In this document: in pieces, positions 42,119 through 50,644 of the stretch
How positions within the stretch are numbered: the first letter of the stretch is position 1
Layout: each line of letters begins with the position of its first letter
Source: Hyphomicrobiales bacterium
GTDB lineage: Bacteria; Pseudomonadota; Alphaproteobacteria; Rhizobiales; Rhizobiaceae
NCBI GenBank assembly: GCA_900466475.1
Contig: UBMI01000016.1
Location: forward strand, 53,111 to 117,110
Direction of reading: 5' to 3'
DNA: 64,000 bases
Program-made: the position numbers and the translations under genes
Notes under the pieces: generated by a model
Seen by the model: only the letters and a program-made list of their open reading frames with translations
Databases searched by the model: none
Told to the model about the DNA's origin: nothing

Positions 42119-43615
42119 TCAGTCGGCCTTGGCGCGGCGGGCCGGGAACAGGATGACGTCGCGGATCGACGGCGCGTTGGTGAGGAGCATGATCAGGCGG
42201 TCGACGCCGATGCCGAGACCGCCGGCGGGCGGCATGCCCTGGTCGATCGCATCGAGAAATTCCTCGTCGAGCTGTTTTTCCTTCTCGCCGCGGGCATGCG
42301 CCTGCTCGAGCTGCTCCACCATGCGGCGGCGCTGTTCTTCCGGATCGTTGAGTTCGGAGAAAGCGTTGCCGAGTTCCCAGGCATTGCAATAGGTCTCAAA
42401 ACGTTCAACGAGGCGGGGCTCGCCCGGCACTTCCTTGGCGAAGGGCGAAATGTCCTTCGGGAAATGCGTGACGTGCGACGGCTGGATCAGCGTCTGCTCC
42501 ACCTTCTCTTCAAAGATGAAGGCGAGGCATTCGCCCCAGGTCCAGTCCTTCTCGACCGCGAAGCCGGCAGCCTTGGCGGCGGCGCGGGCTTCCTCGTCGG
42601 TCTTCATCGCCAGGAAGTCGATGCCGGTGACTTCCTTGACGGCGTCCGGCATCGGCACGCGCTTGAACGGACCCTTGAAGGACAGCGTCTTGTCGCCGAA
42701 GGGGAATTCCGTCGTGCCGTGGATGGCGAGCGCCAGGGTCTCGAACAGCCGCTCGACGAGATCCATGATGTCCTCGTAGTCGGCGTAAGCCCAATAGCAC
42801 TCCATCATGGTGAATTCCGGATTATGCCGGGTGGAGACGCCTTCGTTGCGGAAGTTGCGGTTGATCTCGAAGACCTTGTCGGTGAGGCCCGAAACCAGCG
42901 TGCGCTTGAGGAACAGTTCCGGCGCGATGCGCAGGTACATGTCGAGCTTCAGCGTGTTGTGATGCGTCTTGAAAGGCTCGGCGGTCGCACCACCGTAGAC
43001 CGAATGCAGCATCGGCGTCTCGACTTCCATGAAGCCGTCGTCTTCCATGAAACGGCGGATGCCGGAGAGGATCTTCGAGCGTTGCTGGAAGCGCAGCTTC
43101 GATTCCTCGTTGGTCATGATGTCGAGATGGCGCTTGCGGTAACGCAGTTCGATGTCGGAGAGGCCGTGCCACTTTTCAGGCATCGGCAGCAGCGACTTGG
43201 TCAGCATCTCGATCTTCTGGGCGTTGATCGTCAGCTCGCCGCGCTTGGTGCGACGCACGATGCCGGTGACGCCGATAATGTCACCGATATCGATCATCGG
43301 CAGCAGCGCGCGGGCTTCTTCGGGGGTCGTGTCCTTGTGACTGAAAATCTGGATCTTGCCGCCGGCATCGTGGATGTCCATGAACATGCCGGAGTTGCGC
43401 GACGAGTAGACGCGGCCGGCGACCGTCACGACATCCTGTGTCTCGACGTCGGGTTCCAGGTTCTCGTATTTCGCGGCCAGCTCGGCATTGGTCAGCGTGC
43501 GGTGGAAATGCGCCGGATAGACGTCGCCGATCTGCTCGCGCAGCAGCTTCAGCTTCTGGGCGCGCACTTCCGTTGCGTCGGAGGAAAGGGTGTTTTCGGT
43601 CTTGTTGTCAGCCAT
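42119..43615 (-). CDS. lysS: Lysyl-tRNA synthetase, class II
   Basis: Charges tRNA-Lys with lysine; 498 residues. An N-terminal OB-fold anticodon-binding domain (VAGRVYSSRNSGMFMDIHDAGGKIQIFSH) is followed by the class II core: motif 2 is FRNEGVSTRHNPEFTMMECYWAY and motif 3 is GLGIGVDRLIMLLT at the end. The start at 43615 (MADNKTEN) has AGAGGA upstream and leaves 22 bases after gltX; the open frame to 43678 overlaps gltX and is rejected. The annotated N-terminus is complete. Confidence 0.97.
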   Translation of the reverse strand: MADNKTENTLSSDATEVRAQKLKLLREQIGDVYPAHFHRTLTNAELAAKYENLEPDVETQDVVTVAGRVYSSRNSGMFMDIHDAGGKIQIFSHKDTTPEEARALLPMIDIGDIIGVTGIVRRTKRGELTINAQKIEMLTKSLLPMPEKWHGLSDIELRYRKRHLDIMTNEESKLRFQQRSKILSGIRRFMEDDGFMEVETPMLHSVYGGATAEPFKTHHNTLKLDMYLRIAPELFLKRTLVSGLTDKVFEINRNFRNEGVSTRHNPEFTMMECYWAYADYEDIMDLVERLFETLALAIHGTTEFPFGDKTLSFKGPFKRVPMPDAVKEVTGIDFLAMKTDEEARAAAKAAGFAVEKDWTWGECLAFIFEEKVEQTLIQPSHVTHFPKDISPFAKEVPGEPRLVERFETYCNAWELGNAFSELNDPEEQRRRMVEQLEQAHARGEKEKQLDEEFLDAIDQGMPPAGGLGIGVDRLIMLLTNAPSIRDVILFPARRAKAD

Positions 43616-43637
43616 TGTCTGGATCCTCTGACTGTTC

Positions 43638-45092
43638 TTACTTCGAGCCGACGAGGGCGGCGACTGCCTGCGAGGCAAGCTTCAGGCGCTGACGCACGAC
43701 GGAGCGACCGAGGATCGCCATGGAATCGAAGAGCGGCAGCGAGCGCGACGAGCCGGAAACGGCAACGAAGAGCGGAGCGACGACGACTTTCAGCTTCTTG
43801 CCCATGCGATCGGCGATGGCGCGCAGTTCAGCTTCGATTGTCTCGACGTTCCATTCCAGGATCTTTTCGAGATCCGGCTGGACGGTATTGAGGATCTCGA
43901 GAATCTCTTCCGGCGGCGATTTGATCTTGGCGAAGTCGGACGGCTGCAGACCCAGATCGGACTTCAGCAGGAAGCCTGCGAGATCGGGCAGTTCGCCGAG
44001 CTTGGAAATACGCGTCTGCGACAGGCGCAGGCCAGCCATCAGACGATCGTTTTCCATCGCCCAGGTGAGCACACGGGCGCGGAAGTCCTCTTCCGAGAGC
44101 TTTTCGCGGATCCAGCGGCCATTCAGCCAGTCGAGCTTCTGGATGTCGAAGATCGCGCCGGCCTTGGACAGGTTCTCCGGGTCGAACTTTTCCGACAGTT
44201 CGTCCATGGTCAGCAATTCTTCGCCTTCGGAGATCTGGATGAAGAACAGGCCGAGGAAGTTCATCAGCGCTTCGGGGATATAGCCGAGCGCGGAATAATA
44301 GGAGATCGAGGTCGGGTTCTTGCGCTTCGACAGCTTCGACTTGTCGGCGTTGCGCATCAACGACAGATGCATGAACACCGGCTGGTCCCAGCCGAAATAG
44401 CGATAGAGCAAGATGTGCTTCGGCACGGAGGCCAGCCACTCTTCGCCGCGCGCGACATGGGTGATCTTCATCAGATGGTCGTCGATGACGTTTGCCATGT
44501 GATAGGTCGGCATGCCGTCGGCCTTGATGAGGACCTGCATGTCGACGGAATCCCATGGGATCGACACGTCGCCATAGACGCCGTCGGTGAAGTCGCATGA
44601 GCCTTCGGTCGGGATCTTCATGCGGATGACGGTGGTTTCGCCGGCCGCCATGCGCGAAGTGACTTCCTCGGCCTTCAGCGTCAGGCAGAGACCATCATAT
44701 TTTGGCGGCTTGCCGGCGGCACGCTGGCCTTCGCGCATCTGCTCCAGCCGCTCGGGCGTGCAGAAACAGCGGAAGGCATGGCCCTTGTCCAGCAGTTCCT
44801 GGGCGTAGGGCTGATACATGTCCTTGCGGTCGGACTGGCGATAAGGGCCGTATGGGCCGCCGATATCGGGACCTTCCTTCCATTCCAGCCCGCACCACTT
44901 CAGCGCATCCAGCACTTTCGTCTCGAATTCAGGTGTCGAGCGCGTCGCATCTGTATCCTCGATGCGCAGGATGAACTCGCCGCCATGCTTCTTGGCAAAG
45001 AGGTAGTTGAAGAGAGCGATGTAAGCGGTGCCGACATGCGGCTCGCCGGTCGGCGAGGGAGCGATGCGGACGCGGACGCCGGAAGCTGTCAT
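43638..45092 (-). CDS. gltX: Glutamyl-tRNA synthetase
   Basis: Class I synthetase of 484 residues. The HIGH-type signature is in APSPTGEPHVGTAYIALFNYLF and the KMSKS-type loop is SKLSKRKN near residue 250. The four-cysteine zinc site of some GltX proteins is absent; only FRCFCTPERLEQMR is present. In alphaproteobacteria such enzymes may be discriminating or may charge tRNA-Gln as well; sequence alone does not decide. It lies 22 bases before lysS on the minus strand, so the two synthetase genes form an operon. The 275 bases upstream, shared with the next plus-strand gene, show no element I recognise. Confidence 0.96.
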   Translation of the reverse strand: MTASGVRVRIAPSPTGEPHVGTAYIALFNYLFAKKHGGEFILRIEDTDATRSTPEFETKVLDALKWCGLEWKEGPDIGGPYGPYRQSDRKDMYQPYAQELLDKGHAFRCFCTPERLEQMREGQRAAGKPPKYDGLCLTLKAEEVTSRMAAGETTVIRMKIPTEGSCDFTDGVYGDVSIPWDSVDMQVLIKADGMPTYHMANVIDDHLMKITHVARGEEWLASVPKHILLYRYFGWDQPVFMHLSLMRNADKSKLSKRKNPTSISYYSALGYIPEALMNFLGLFFIQISEGEELLTMDELSEKFDPENLSKAGAIFDIQKLDWLNGRWIREKLSEEDFRARVLTWAMENDRLMAGLRLSQTRISKLGELPDLAGFLLKSDLGLQPSDFAKIKSPPEEILEILNTVQPDLEKILEWNVETIEAELRAIADRMGKKLKVVVAPLFVAVSGSSRSLPLFDSMAILGRSVVRQRLKLASQAVAALVGSK

Positions 45093-45367
45093 TTTTTATG
45101 TGCCCGTCAATGAATGCCGAGCGGCTTTTCAAGGAAAGCGACGTCGGCCTGGAGAACGCAGATATCTTTCGGAAGCCGGTTGGAGAAGGGCGTCTGCCCG
45201 CATATTCCGCCGATTATCCGTATGGCTGCGCTTAGGCCATATTCAAAGGGGAACGTCAAGAAAAACCGCTTTTGGCGGGCTTCTGCCGACCCGCCCGCGC
45301 GAGCCGTTGGGCAATATATTAAGCTCTCCTCTGCATTACTTCAGGCATTGAACAATCCATTGTTTTT

Positions 45368-46753
45368 ATGAGTCATATTATGCGTGTTTCCTTGATGCGT
45401 CTCCTCGCAGATCGCTATGGTAATTTCGGCGTCCTGACGGCCCTGGCGCTCGTCCCGCTGCTTGGTACTGCCGGCATTGCAGTCGATTATGGGAGTGCTC
45501 TCGAAATTCGCTCGGATCTGATGGGCGCTGCGGATGCGGCAGCGCTCGGCGCGATAGCGGCAAAATCGCCGGCCCTGCTTGCGGCCCAGCAGATGAAGCA
45601 GGACGGCGAAGTCACTGTCGGCGATGCTGACGGCAAGACGCTTTTCCTATCGCAGCGCGACGTGCATCTTGGCGCGGCTTCGCTCGACGTTGACGTCAAG
45701 GTTATCAAGTCGGGTGGCGATATCAGCTCCAAGGTAACCTTCACGGCACAGGTTCCGACGACTTTCATGCGGGTTCTCGGTCAGGACACGATGACGGTTA
45801 CCGGTGTGGCAACGGCGATCTATGGCACAGAGAGCCGCGTTTATACCGACTTCTACATGCTGCTCGACAATACGCCGTCGATGGGAATCGGTGCGACGCA
45901 AGGGGATATCGACAAGCTGGTCGCCGTCTCGGCCAATGCCCAGGATGCGGCTGGCCGCAATTGCGCTTTTGCCTGTCACATGTCCTGGACTGGCAGCGAT
46001 GGTGTCGTGCATGATGACAAGGGAAGCAATTTCTATATTGCCCGCCAGAATGACGTGACGCTGCGCATCGACGTCGTGGCGCAGGCTGCCAAGGCGCTCA
46101 TGGATGACGTCACCAGTCTGCGCACCTCACCGGACCAGTTTCGCGTTGCCGCCTACAGCTTCGGCAAGGCGGCAAAGGAACCGGGATATGGCATCATGAA
46201 GGTTTCGGCACCGACCATCGACATGGCAAGTATCGCCAATGCGGTTGGGCAGGTGACGCTGATGACGACCGACCATCATGGTTACAACGAGGATGCGCTG
46301 ACGAGCTTCGATACTGCGCTGACCAATATGGGTAACGAGATCAAGGGAAATGGCGGCACCGGCACCAGTACCAGCGACCGCCAGACCGTCATTTTCTTCG
46401 TGACCGACGGCCTGGGCGACAGCCGCAAACCATCAGGCTGCACTGGTTACCTCGGATGGGTCGATGCCGACCGCTGTCTCGAACCGATCGACCTGAAGTA
46501 TTGTTCGCAGCTGAAAAGCAGGAACATCAAGCTCGCGATCCTCTACACGACCTATCTTCCGATCCCGACGGACCCGATCTGGAACCGGGCGATCAATCCG
46601 ACTTTCGGCACGCAGATCGGCCCGAAGCTCAAGCAATGTGCTTCCGACGACCTGTTCTTCGAAGTGAAGCCCGGCGACGACATGAAGCAGGCGATGTCAG
46701 TCCTGTTCAGCAAGGCCGCCGGTGCTGAGAAAAATCTCCGCCTCACTCAGTGA
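45368..46753 (+). CDS. TadG-like von Willebrand factor A (VWA) domain protein
   Basis: Pilus-assembly-like protein of 461 residues. The N-terminal segment RLLADRYGNFGVLTALALVPLLGTAGIAVDYGSA is the TadE/TadG leader: a short cytoplasmic part, one membrane helix, then the periplasm. A VWA domain starts at about residue 160 (YTDFYMLLDNTPSMGIG) with a metal-binding DxTxS pattern in place of DxSxS, and the later VIFFVTDGLGDS motif. Two pairs of cysteines (RNCAFACH and RCLEPIDLKYC) may form disulfides. ATG codons at 45368 and 45380 are both possible. No other tad gene is nearby, so it is an orphan here. Its stop codon lies inside a terminator of the convergent gene. Confidence 0.82.
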   Translation: MSHIMRVSLMRLLADRYGNFGVLTALALVPLLGTAGIAVDYGSALEIRSDLMGAADAAALGAIAAKSPALLAAQQMKQDGEVTVGDADGKTLFLSQRDVHLGAASLDVDVKVIKSGGDISSKVTFTAQVPTTFMRVLGQDTMTVTGVATAIYGTESRVYTDFYMLLDNTPSMGIGATQGDIDKLVAVSANAQDAAGRNCAFACHMSWTGSDGVVHDDKGSNFYIARQNDVTLRIDVVAQAAKALMDDVTSLRTSPDQFRVAAYSFGKAAKEPGYGIMKVSAPTIDMASIANAVGQVTLMTTDHHGYNEDALTSFDTALTNMGNEIKGNGGTGTSTSDRQTVIFFVTDGLGDSRKPSGCTGYLGWVDADRCLEPIDLKYCSQLKSRNIKLAILYTTYLPIPTDPIWNRAINPTFGTQIGPKLKQCASDDLFFEVKPGDDMKQAMSVLFSKAAGAEKNLRLTQ

Positions 46754-46760
46754 GGCGGAG
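46736..46760 (-). terminator. Terminator of the second TerC gene, inside the VWA gene's end
   Basis: CTCCGCCTCACT-C-AGTGAGGCGGAG is a perfect 12-base stem. Read on the minus strand it is followed by ATTTTT, so it ends transcription of the TerC gene. It contains the stop codon of the VWA gene (46751-46753). Confidence 0.8.
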
Positions 46761-46792
46761 CCGCTCAGCGAGGATTGAACCGAGGGGCGACC

Positions 46793-47548
46793 TTAGTGGC
46801 CGCCTTCGCGCTTTCGTTTGCGGGCGTTTCTCGCGAACATGTTCAGCACCTCGACGAGGGCCGAGAAGGCCATGGCGGCGTAGACGTAGCCCTTCGGCAC
46901 GTGGAAACCCATACCGTCTGCAATCAAGGTCGTACCGATCATCAAGAGGAAGGCGAGCGCCAGCATCACGATCGTCGGGTTGCGCTCGATGAAATTGGCG
47001 AGTGGTGTTGCGGCGACGAGCATGACCGTGACGGCGGCGATGACAGCGACGATCATGATCGGCAGGTGCGGGGTCATGCCGACGGCGGTGATGATGCTGT
47101 CCACCGAGAAGACGAGATCGAGCAGCAGGATCTGGCCGATCGCCGAGGCGAAACTCGTGCCTGTCGCGCCGGCGATGAAGTTCTCCTGATGATCCTCCGG
47201 ATCGACATTGTGGTGGATTTCCTTGGTGGCCTTCCAGACGAGGAAAAGACCGCCGGCGATCAGGATGAGATCCTTCCAGGAGAAACCATGGCCGAAGAGC
47301 TCGAAGAGCGGTTCGGTGAGCTGGACGATCCAGGCGACGGTGCCAAGCAGGGCAAGACGCATGATGAGGGCAAGGGCGATACCGGTCTTGCGAGCCCTTT
47401 CCCGATGCTCAGGCGGTAGCTTGTTGGTGAGGATGGAGATGAAGATCAGGTTGTCGATCCCGAGAACAACTTCCATCACTACCAGCGTTACGAGCGCCAC
47501 CCAGGCAGCCGGGTCCTGAATGAGCGTCATGATATCCTGCATCGGCAT
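46793..47548 (-). CDS. TerC-family integral membrane protein (YgdQ/YoaE-like)
   Basis: A membrane protein of 251 residues with about seven helices and acidic family motifs VVMEVVLGIDNLIFISIL near residue 25 and LLDLVFSVDSIITAVGM near residue 135. A histidine- and acid-rich loop (EIHHNVDPEDHQENF) separates the halves. AAGGGG supports the start at 47548 (MPMQDIM); a later ATG at 47542 is also possible. Metal-ion export is the likely broad role, unproven. Distinct in size and sequence from the TerC protein at 30796. Confidence 0.88.
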   Translation of the reverse strand: MPMQDIMTLIQDPAAWVALVTLVVMEVVLGIDNLIFISILTNKLPPEHRERARKTGIALALIMRLALLGTVAWIVQLTEPLFELFGHGFSWKDLILIAGGLFLVWKATKEIHHNVDPEDHQENFIAGATGTSFASAIGQILLLDLVFSVDSIITAVGMTPHLPIMIVAVIAAVTVMLVAATPLANFIERNPTIVMLALAFLLMIGTTLIADGMGFHVPKGYVYAAMAFSALVEVLNMFARNARKRKREGGH

Positions 47549-47642
47549 ATTTCCCCTTGCGTCGCATATGGACGCGGACAATGTATCGTTGCGGACCTGT
47601 CGCGCAAGCACCGCAAGGGGGTATACGAAAACGGTCGGGCTT

Positions 47643-48482
47643 TTATTCCTTGATCGGCAACCAGATTTCCGTCAGCCCCATTCCCGTATAGGGATCGAAA
47701 CGATCGTCATAGCGTTCGAACATGTCGGGCATGCTGCCATGTTCGAGGCCTGACGTCGGCCACCAGTTACCGAAGATCAGGTCCATCGTGGCCGGTATGC
47801 CGGAAACATGACCGCGGTGGGAGAAGACGGCGTAGCGCTGGGCCGGCAGCTTCAGTGTGGCAAAGCCTTCCGGTAGATCGTCGGCATCGGAGACCTCGGT
47901 CGCTGCCATATAGCGGAATTTTTCGGCCTCGCCGTCGATATGGGTACAGATACCGTAGGCGACATTGCCCTTCTGGTTGGGAATATGGCCGAAATGCTGG
48001 TTGAACTTTTGCCAGAGCGAGGGGATCGCGGCATTCCCGCCATAGGCATAGGTTTCCTGGAGGCCGGCGAAAAGCATCGGCTGAAGGGTTTCGAAACGCG
48101 GCGGTTCAAGATCGTTGAGAGTTGCGGTTTTCATCCTGATGGGCTCCATCAATGCGAGATTGCGAATGTGCCCCTGTCGGCGCACTGCCTCGGGCGTCAT
48201 GCCGAACTGGTCGCGGAAGGCACGGGTGAAAGCCTCGTGCGAGCCGTAGCCCGCGCCGAGGGCAACCTCGAGAATGCTCGATGAGCCCGAGATGAGCGAT
48301 AGCGCGGCAACGCTGAGACGCCGTGCGCGGATATAGGTGCTGATCGAATGGCCCGTCACCAATCCGAAGACGCGCGACAGATGGTAGCGCGATAATCCGG
48401 CTGCCTCTGCGATCTCGTCGAGGTTTATTTCGGTTTCGAAATGGCTCTCGATGAACCATATCGCTCGTCCGATAGCGCTCAT
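47643..48482 (-). CDS. AraC-family regulator with GyrI-like effector domain
   Basis: Regulator of 279 residues. The N-terminal AraC double helix-turn-helix covers residues 1-110 (INLDEIAEAAGLSRYHLSRVFGLVTGHSISTYIRARRL and LEVALGAGYGSHEAFTRAFRDQFGMTP). The C-terminal 150 residues are a GyrI/BmrR-type small-molecule binding domain (PMLFAGLQETYAYGG to GLTEIWLPIKE). GGGGAGAAG precedes the ATG at 48482. This Rob/MarA-like architecture is often linked to drug response; the next plus-strand genes encode a drug-efflux system, but no direct link is visible. Confidence 0.92.
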   Translation of the reverse strand: MSAIGRAIWFIESHFETEINLDEIAEAAGLSRYHLSRVFGLVTGHSISTYIRARRLSVAALSLISGSSSILEVALGAGYGSHEAFTRAFRDQFGMTPEAVRRQGHIRNLALMEPIRMKTATLNDLEPPRFETLQPMLFAGLQETYAYGGNAAIPSLWQKFNQHFGHIPNQKGNVAYGICTHIDGEAEKFRYMAATEVSDADDLPEGFATLKLPAQRYAVFSHRGHVSGIPATMDLIFGNWWPTSGLEHGSMPDMFERYDDRFDPYTGMGLTEIWLPIKE

Positions 48483-48586
48483 CTCTTCTCCCCTGGTTGC
48501 CGCTTCATTCCTAAAGGAAATGGTGCGGCCGGATTTGATCGCTATTGCGCAAATCCGGCAGAAAACCAATCAGGGTCAGGATGGGA

Positions 48587-49267
48587 TCAGATGTTCTCGC
48601 GCTTGCGCACGCCGTAGGCGGCCATGAAGACATGGATTGCGCCGCGAATGACGCGTTCGATCTCGTTGCGCGGCGGCGGGCCTTCCATATTGCCGAAGAG
48701 GCGCAACTTGAAGAAACTGCCGCTTGCGAGGTCGAGGAACTGACCGGCGGCGAGATCGATATCGTCGATCTTCAGGGTGCCGGCTTGCACATGCCGCTCC
48801 AGGAAGTCGTGCATGATGGTGCGCAGGTTCTGCGGCCCCTTGAAGAAGCGCTGACAGAGAAGGGGCATTCGCTCACGCACACCGAGCACGGTACGCATGG
48901 CGTCGATGACCTTGTCTTCGGTCATGTGGGTAACGAAAGTTATCCCGAATTCGTACAGCCCTGCCTCGACGTCGTCGTGCTCAGCAAGGACCGTGCGCAC
49001 GGCCGCGACGAAGGCGGCGCGCTCGGTCTCGACCATGGCGTGGAAGAGTTCTTCCTTGTTGGCAAAGTAGACATAGAGCGTTCCCTTGGAAACGCCGGCC
49101 TCGCGGGTCACATCATTCATGCTGGCCGCATCGAAGCCCAGTTTCAGGAACACGCGCCTGGCACCATCGAGGATCTGCTGGCGCTTGGCCGGATCCTCAC
49201 CCGCAGCAAAGCGGCCTCCCTGATTGGGTGGGCTCAATACGGCGGTATCCTCGGGCTTCAGTGTCAT
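48587..49267 (-). CDS. TetR-family repressor of the emrAB-like operon
   Basis: A 226-residue repressor with a helix-turn-helix at about residues 50-73 (MNDVTREAGVSKGTLYVYFANKEELF) and a C-terminal effector domain of the TetR_C-like type (MPLLCQRFFKGPQNLRTIMHDFL). AAGGAG precedes the start. Divergent from the efflux genes; the 152-base shared region has two 14-base operator copies with GAAC and GTTC ends. It most likely represses both directions and is released by a pump substrate. Confidence 0.92.
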   Translation of the reverse strand: MTLKPEDTAVLSPPNQGGRFAAGEDPAKRQQILDGARRVFLKLGFDAASMNDVTREAGVSKGTLYVYFANKEELFHAMVETERAAFVAAVRTVLAEHDDVEAGLYEFGITFVTHMTEDKVIDAMRTVLGVRERMPLLCQRFFKGPQNLRTIMHDFLERHVQAGTLKIDDIDLAAGQFLDLASGSFFKLRLFGNMEGPPPRNEIERVIRGAIHVFMAAYGVRKRENI

Positions 49268-49314
49268 GTCTCCTTAACCGTCTTCGCGAATTCGTGTTTT
49301 CTTTTAAAGAAATC

Positions 49315-49387
49315 GAACCGATTGGTTCTATGCATCTTGATATGAAGTCAAAAACCCTTTATGTCAACTGAACCGAACCGTTCAGTT
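49315..49387 (+). promoter_or_regulatory. Paired TetR operators in the emrAB-like promoter region
   Basis: Site 1 is GAACCGATTGGTTC (49315-49328). Site 2 is AACTGAAC-N6-GTTCAGTT (49366-49373 and 49380-49387), whose core GAACCGAACCGTTC has the same 14-base length as site 1. Centres are 55 bases apart. Confidence 0.7.
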
Positions 49388-49419
49388 CGATTATTTTACT
49401 CCAGATCGGTAGCCTGTAT

Positions 49420-50622
49420 ATGTCGACAAACCAGAAAAGCAATGTCGCGCGCATCGTCAGCGAAAATGCCGGCGCCGAAGAGGTGAAAGCGGAAGCTGCA
49501 GCTCCTGCCGAAGCCCCGAAGGCCGAGGCACCGCAGACGGCTCCCGCGCAGTCTGCGCCTGCTGTCGCACCGGCTGCTCCAAAGAAGCGCCGCAGTTTCG
49601 TGCTGCCCGTCGTCGTGCTCGCTCTTCTGGGCGGCGCCGGCTGGTACGGCTACGACTGGTGGACCAACGGCCGCTTCCTCGTGTCGACCGACGACGCTTA
49701 TATCGAGGGTGACATTGCGACGATCTCGCCGAAGGTCACCGGCTATGTCGCGAAGGTGAATGTTGTCGCCAACCAGGAAGTCAAGGCAGGCGAGGTTCTC
49801 GCTACCCTTGATAACGGTGACTACCAGAACGCCCTCGACCAGGCCAACGCCCAGATCGAAACCGAGCAATTGTCGCTCAGCCGCATCGATGCGCAGATCG
49901 AAGGCGCCAAGGCGAGCCTTGTGCAGGCCCAGGCCCAGAAGACTGCCCTCGAAGCCACAGTGCGCGGCGCGGAGATCAAGCAGAAGCGCCAGAGCGACCT
50001 GCAGGCGAAGTCGGTCGGCACCACCGCAGATCTCGATGATGCCAATACGGCTCTCGATCAGGCGAAGGCAAATCTTGCCGGTGGCGATGCCAACATCGTT
50101 TTCGCGCAGGCCAACATCACGATCCTCGAGGCTCAGCGCAAGGAAGCGGAAGGCTCTGTCCGCACGATGGAAATCCAGCGCGACAAGGCCGCACGCGATC
50201 TCTCCTTCACCATTCTGAAGGCACCTTATGACGGCGTGGTCGGCAACCGCTCGGTTCAGGAAGGCGATCTCGTTTCGCCCGGTCAGCGGCTGATGGCGCT
50301 GGTGCCGACGCGCCAGCTCTATATCGACGCCAACTTCAAGGAAACGCAGATCCAGCATCTGGTTCCGGGTTCGAAGGTCAACGTCCATGTCGATGCCTAC
50401 AGCGACTATCCCGTCGTCGGCACTGTCGAATCCATCGCGCCGGCCTCTGGATCGGTCTTCTCGATGCTGCCGCCGGAAAATGCGACAGGTAACTTCACCA
50501 AGATCATCCAGCGGGTGCCGGTTCGCATCGCCCTGCCGCAGGATGCGCTTGACAGCGGTCGCCTGCGCGCCGGTCTCAGCGTTGTCGTCGACGTCGACAC
50601 CCGCACGGCACCGGTGAAGTAA
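49420..50622 (+). CDS. EmrA/HlyD-type efflux adaptor
   Basis: Membrane fusion protein of 400 residues for a multidrug MFS pump. A cytoplasmic Ala/Glu/Pro-rich N-terminus precedes one membrane helix at about residues 61-78 (FVLPVVVLALLGGAGWYG). A lipoyl-like half (VSTDDAYIEGDIATISPKVTGYV), a coiled-coil hairpin of about 120 residues (residues 145-260), and the closing lipoyl half with PYDGVVGNRSVQEGDLV complete the adaptor. It lies 22 bases before the EmrB-type pump, with the divergent TetR gene as its probable regulator. Confidence 0.93.
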   Translation: MSTNQKSNVARIVSENAGAEEVKAEAAAPAEAPKAEAPQTAPAQSAPAVAPAAPKKRRSFVLPVVVLALLGGAGWYGYDWWTNGRFLVSTDDAYIEGDIATISPKVTGYVAKVNVVANQEVKAGEVLATLDNGDYQNALDQANAQIETEQLSLSRIDAQIEGAKASLVQAQAQKTALEATVRGAEIKQKRQSDLQAKSVGTTADLDDANTALDQAKANLAGGDANIVFAQANITILEAQRKEAEGSVRTMEIQRDKAARDLSFTILKAPYDGVVGNRSVQEGDLVSPGQRLMALVPTRQLYIDANFKETQIQHLVPGSKVNVHVDAYSDYPVVGTVESIAPASGSVFSMLPPENATGNFTKIIQRVPVRIALPQDALDSGRLRAGLSVVVDVDTRTAPVK

Positions 50623-50644
50623 GCCCTAGGGCGGAGGTAGTCCC

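Noticed and set aside
42110..43891. 593-codon plus-strand open frame opposite lysS
   Set aside because: It lies wholly over lysS and gltX, which have complete catalytic motifs; its product has no recognisable domain.
43638..45092. Idea that the gltX product is a truncated or non-standard paralogue because its KMSKS loop reads KLSKRK
   Set aside because: Length and HIGH-type motif are normal and this loop varies in the family, so no defect is supported.
45351..45364. AACAAT-CC-ATTGTT inverted repeat just before the TadG-like gene
   Set aside because: Only six pairs in AT-rich sequence with no repeat elsewhere; chance is a sufficient explanation.
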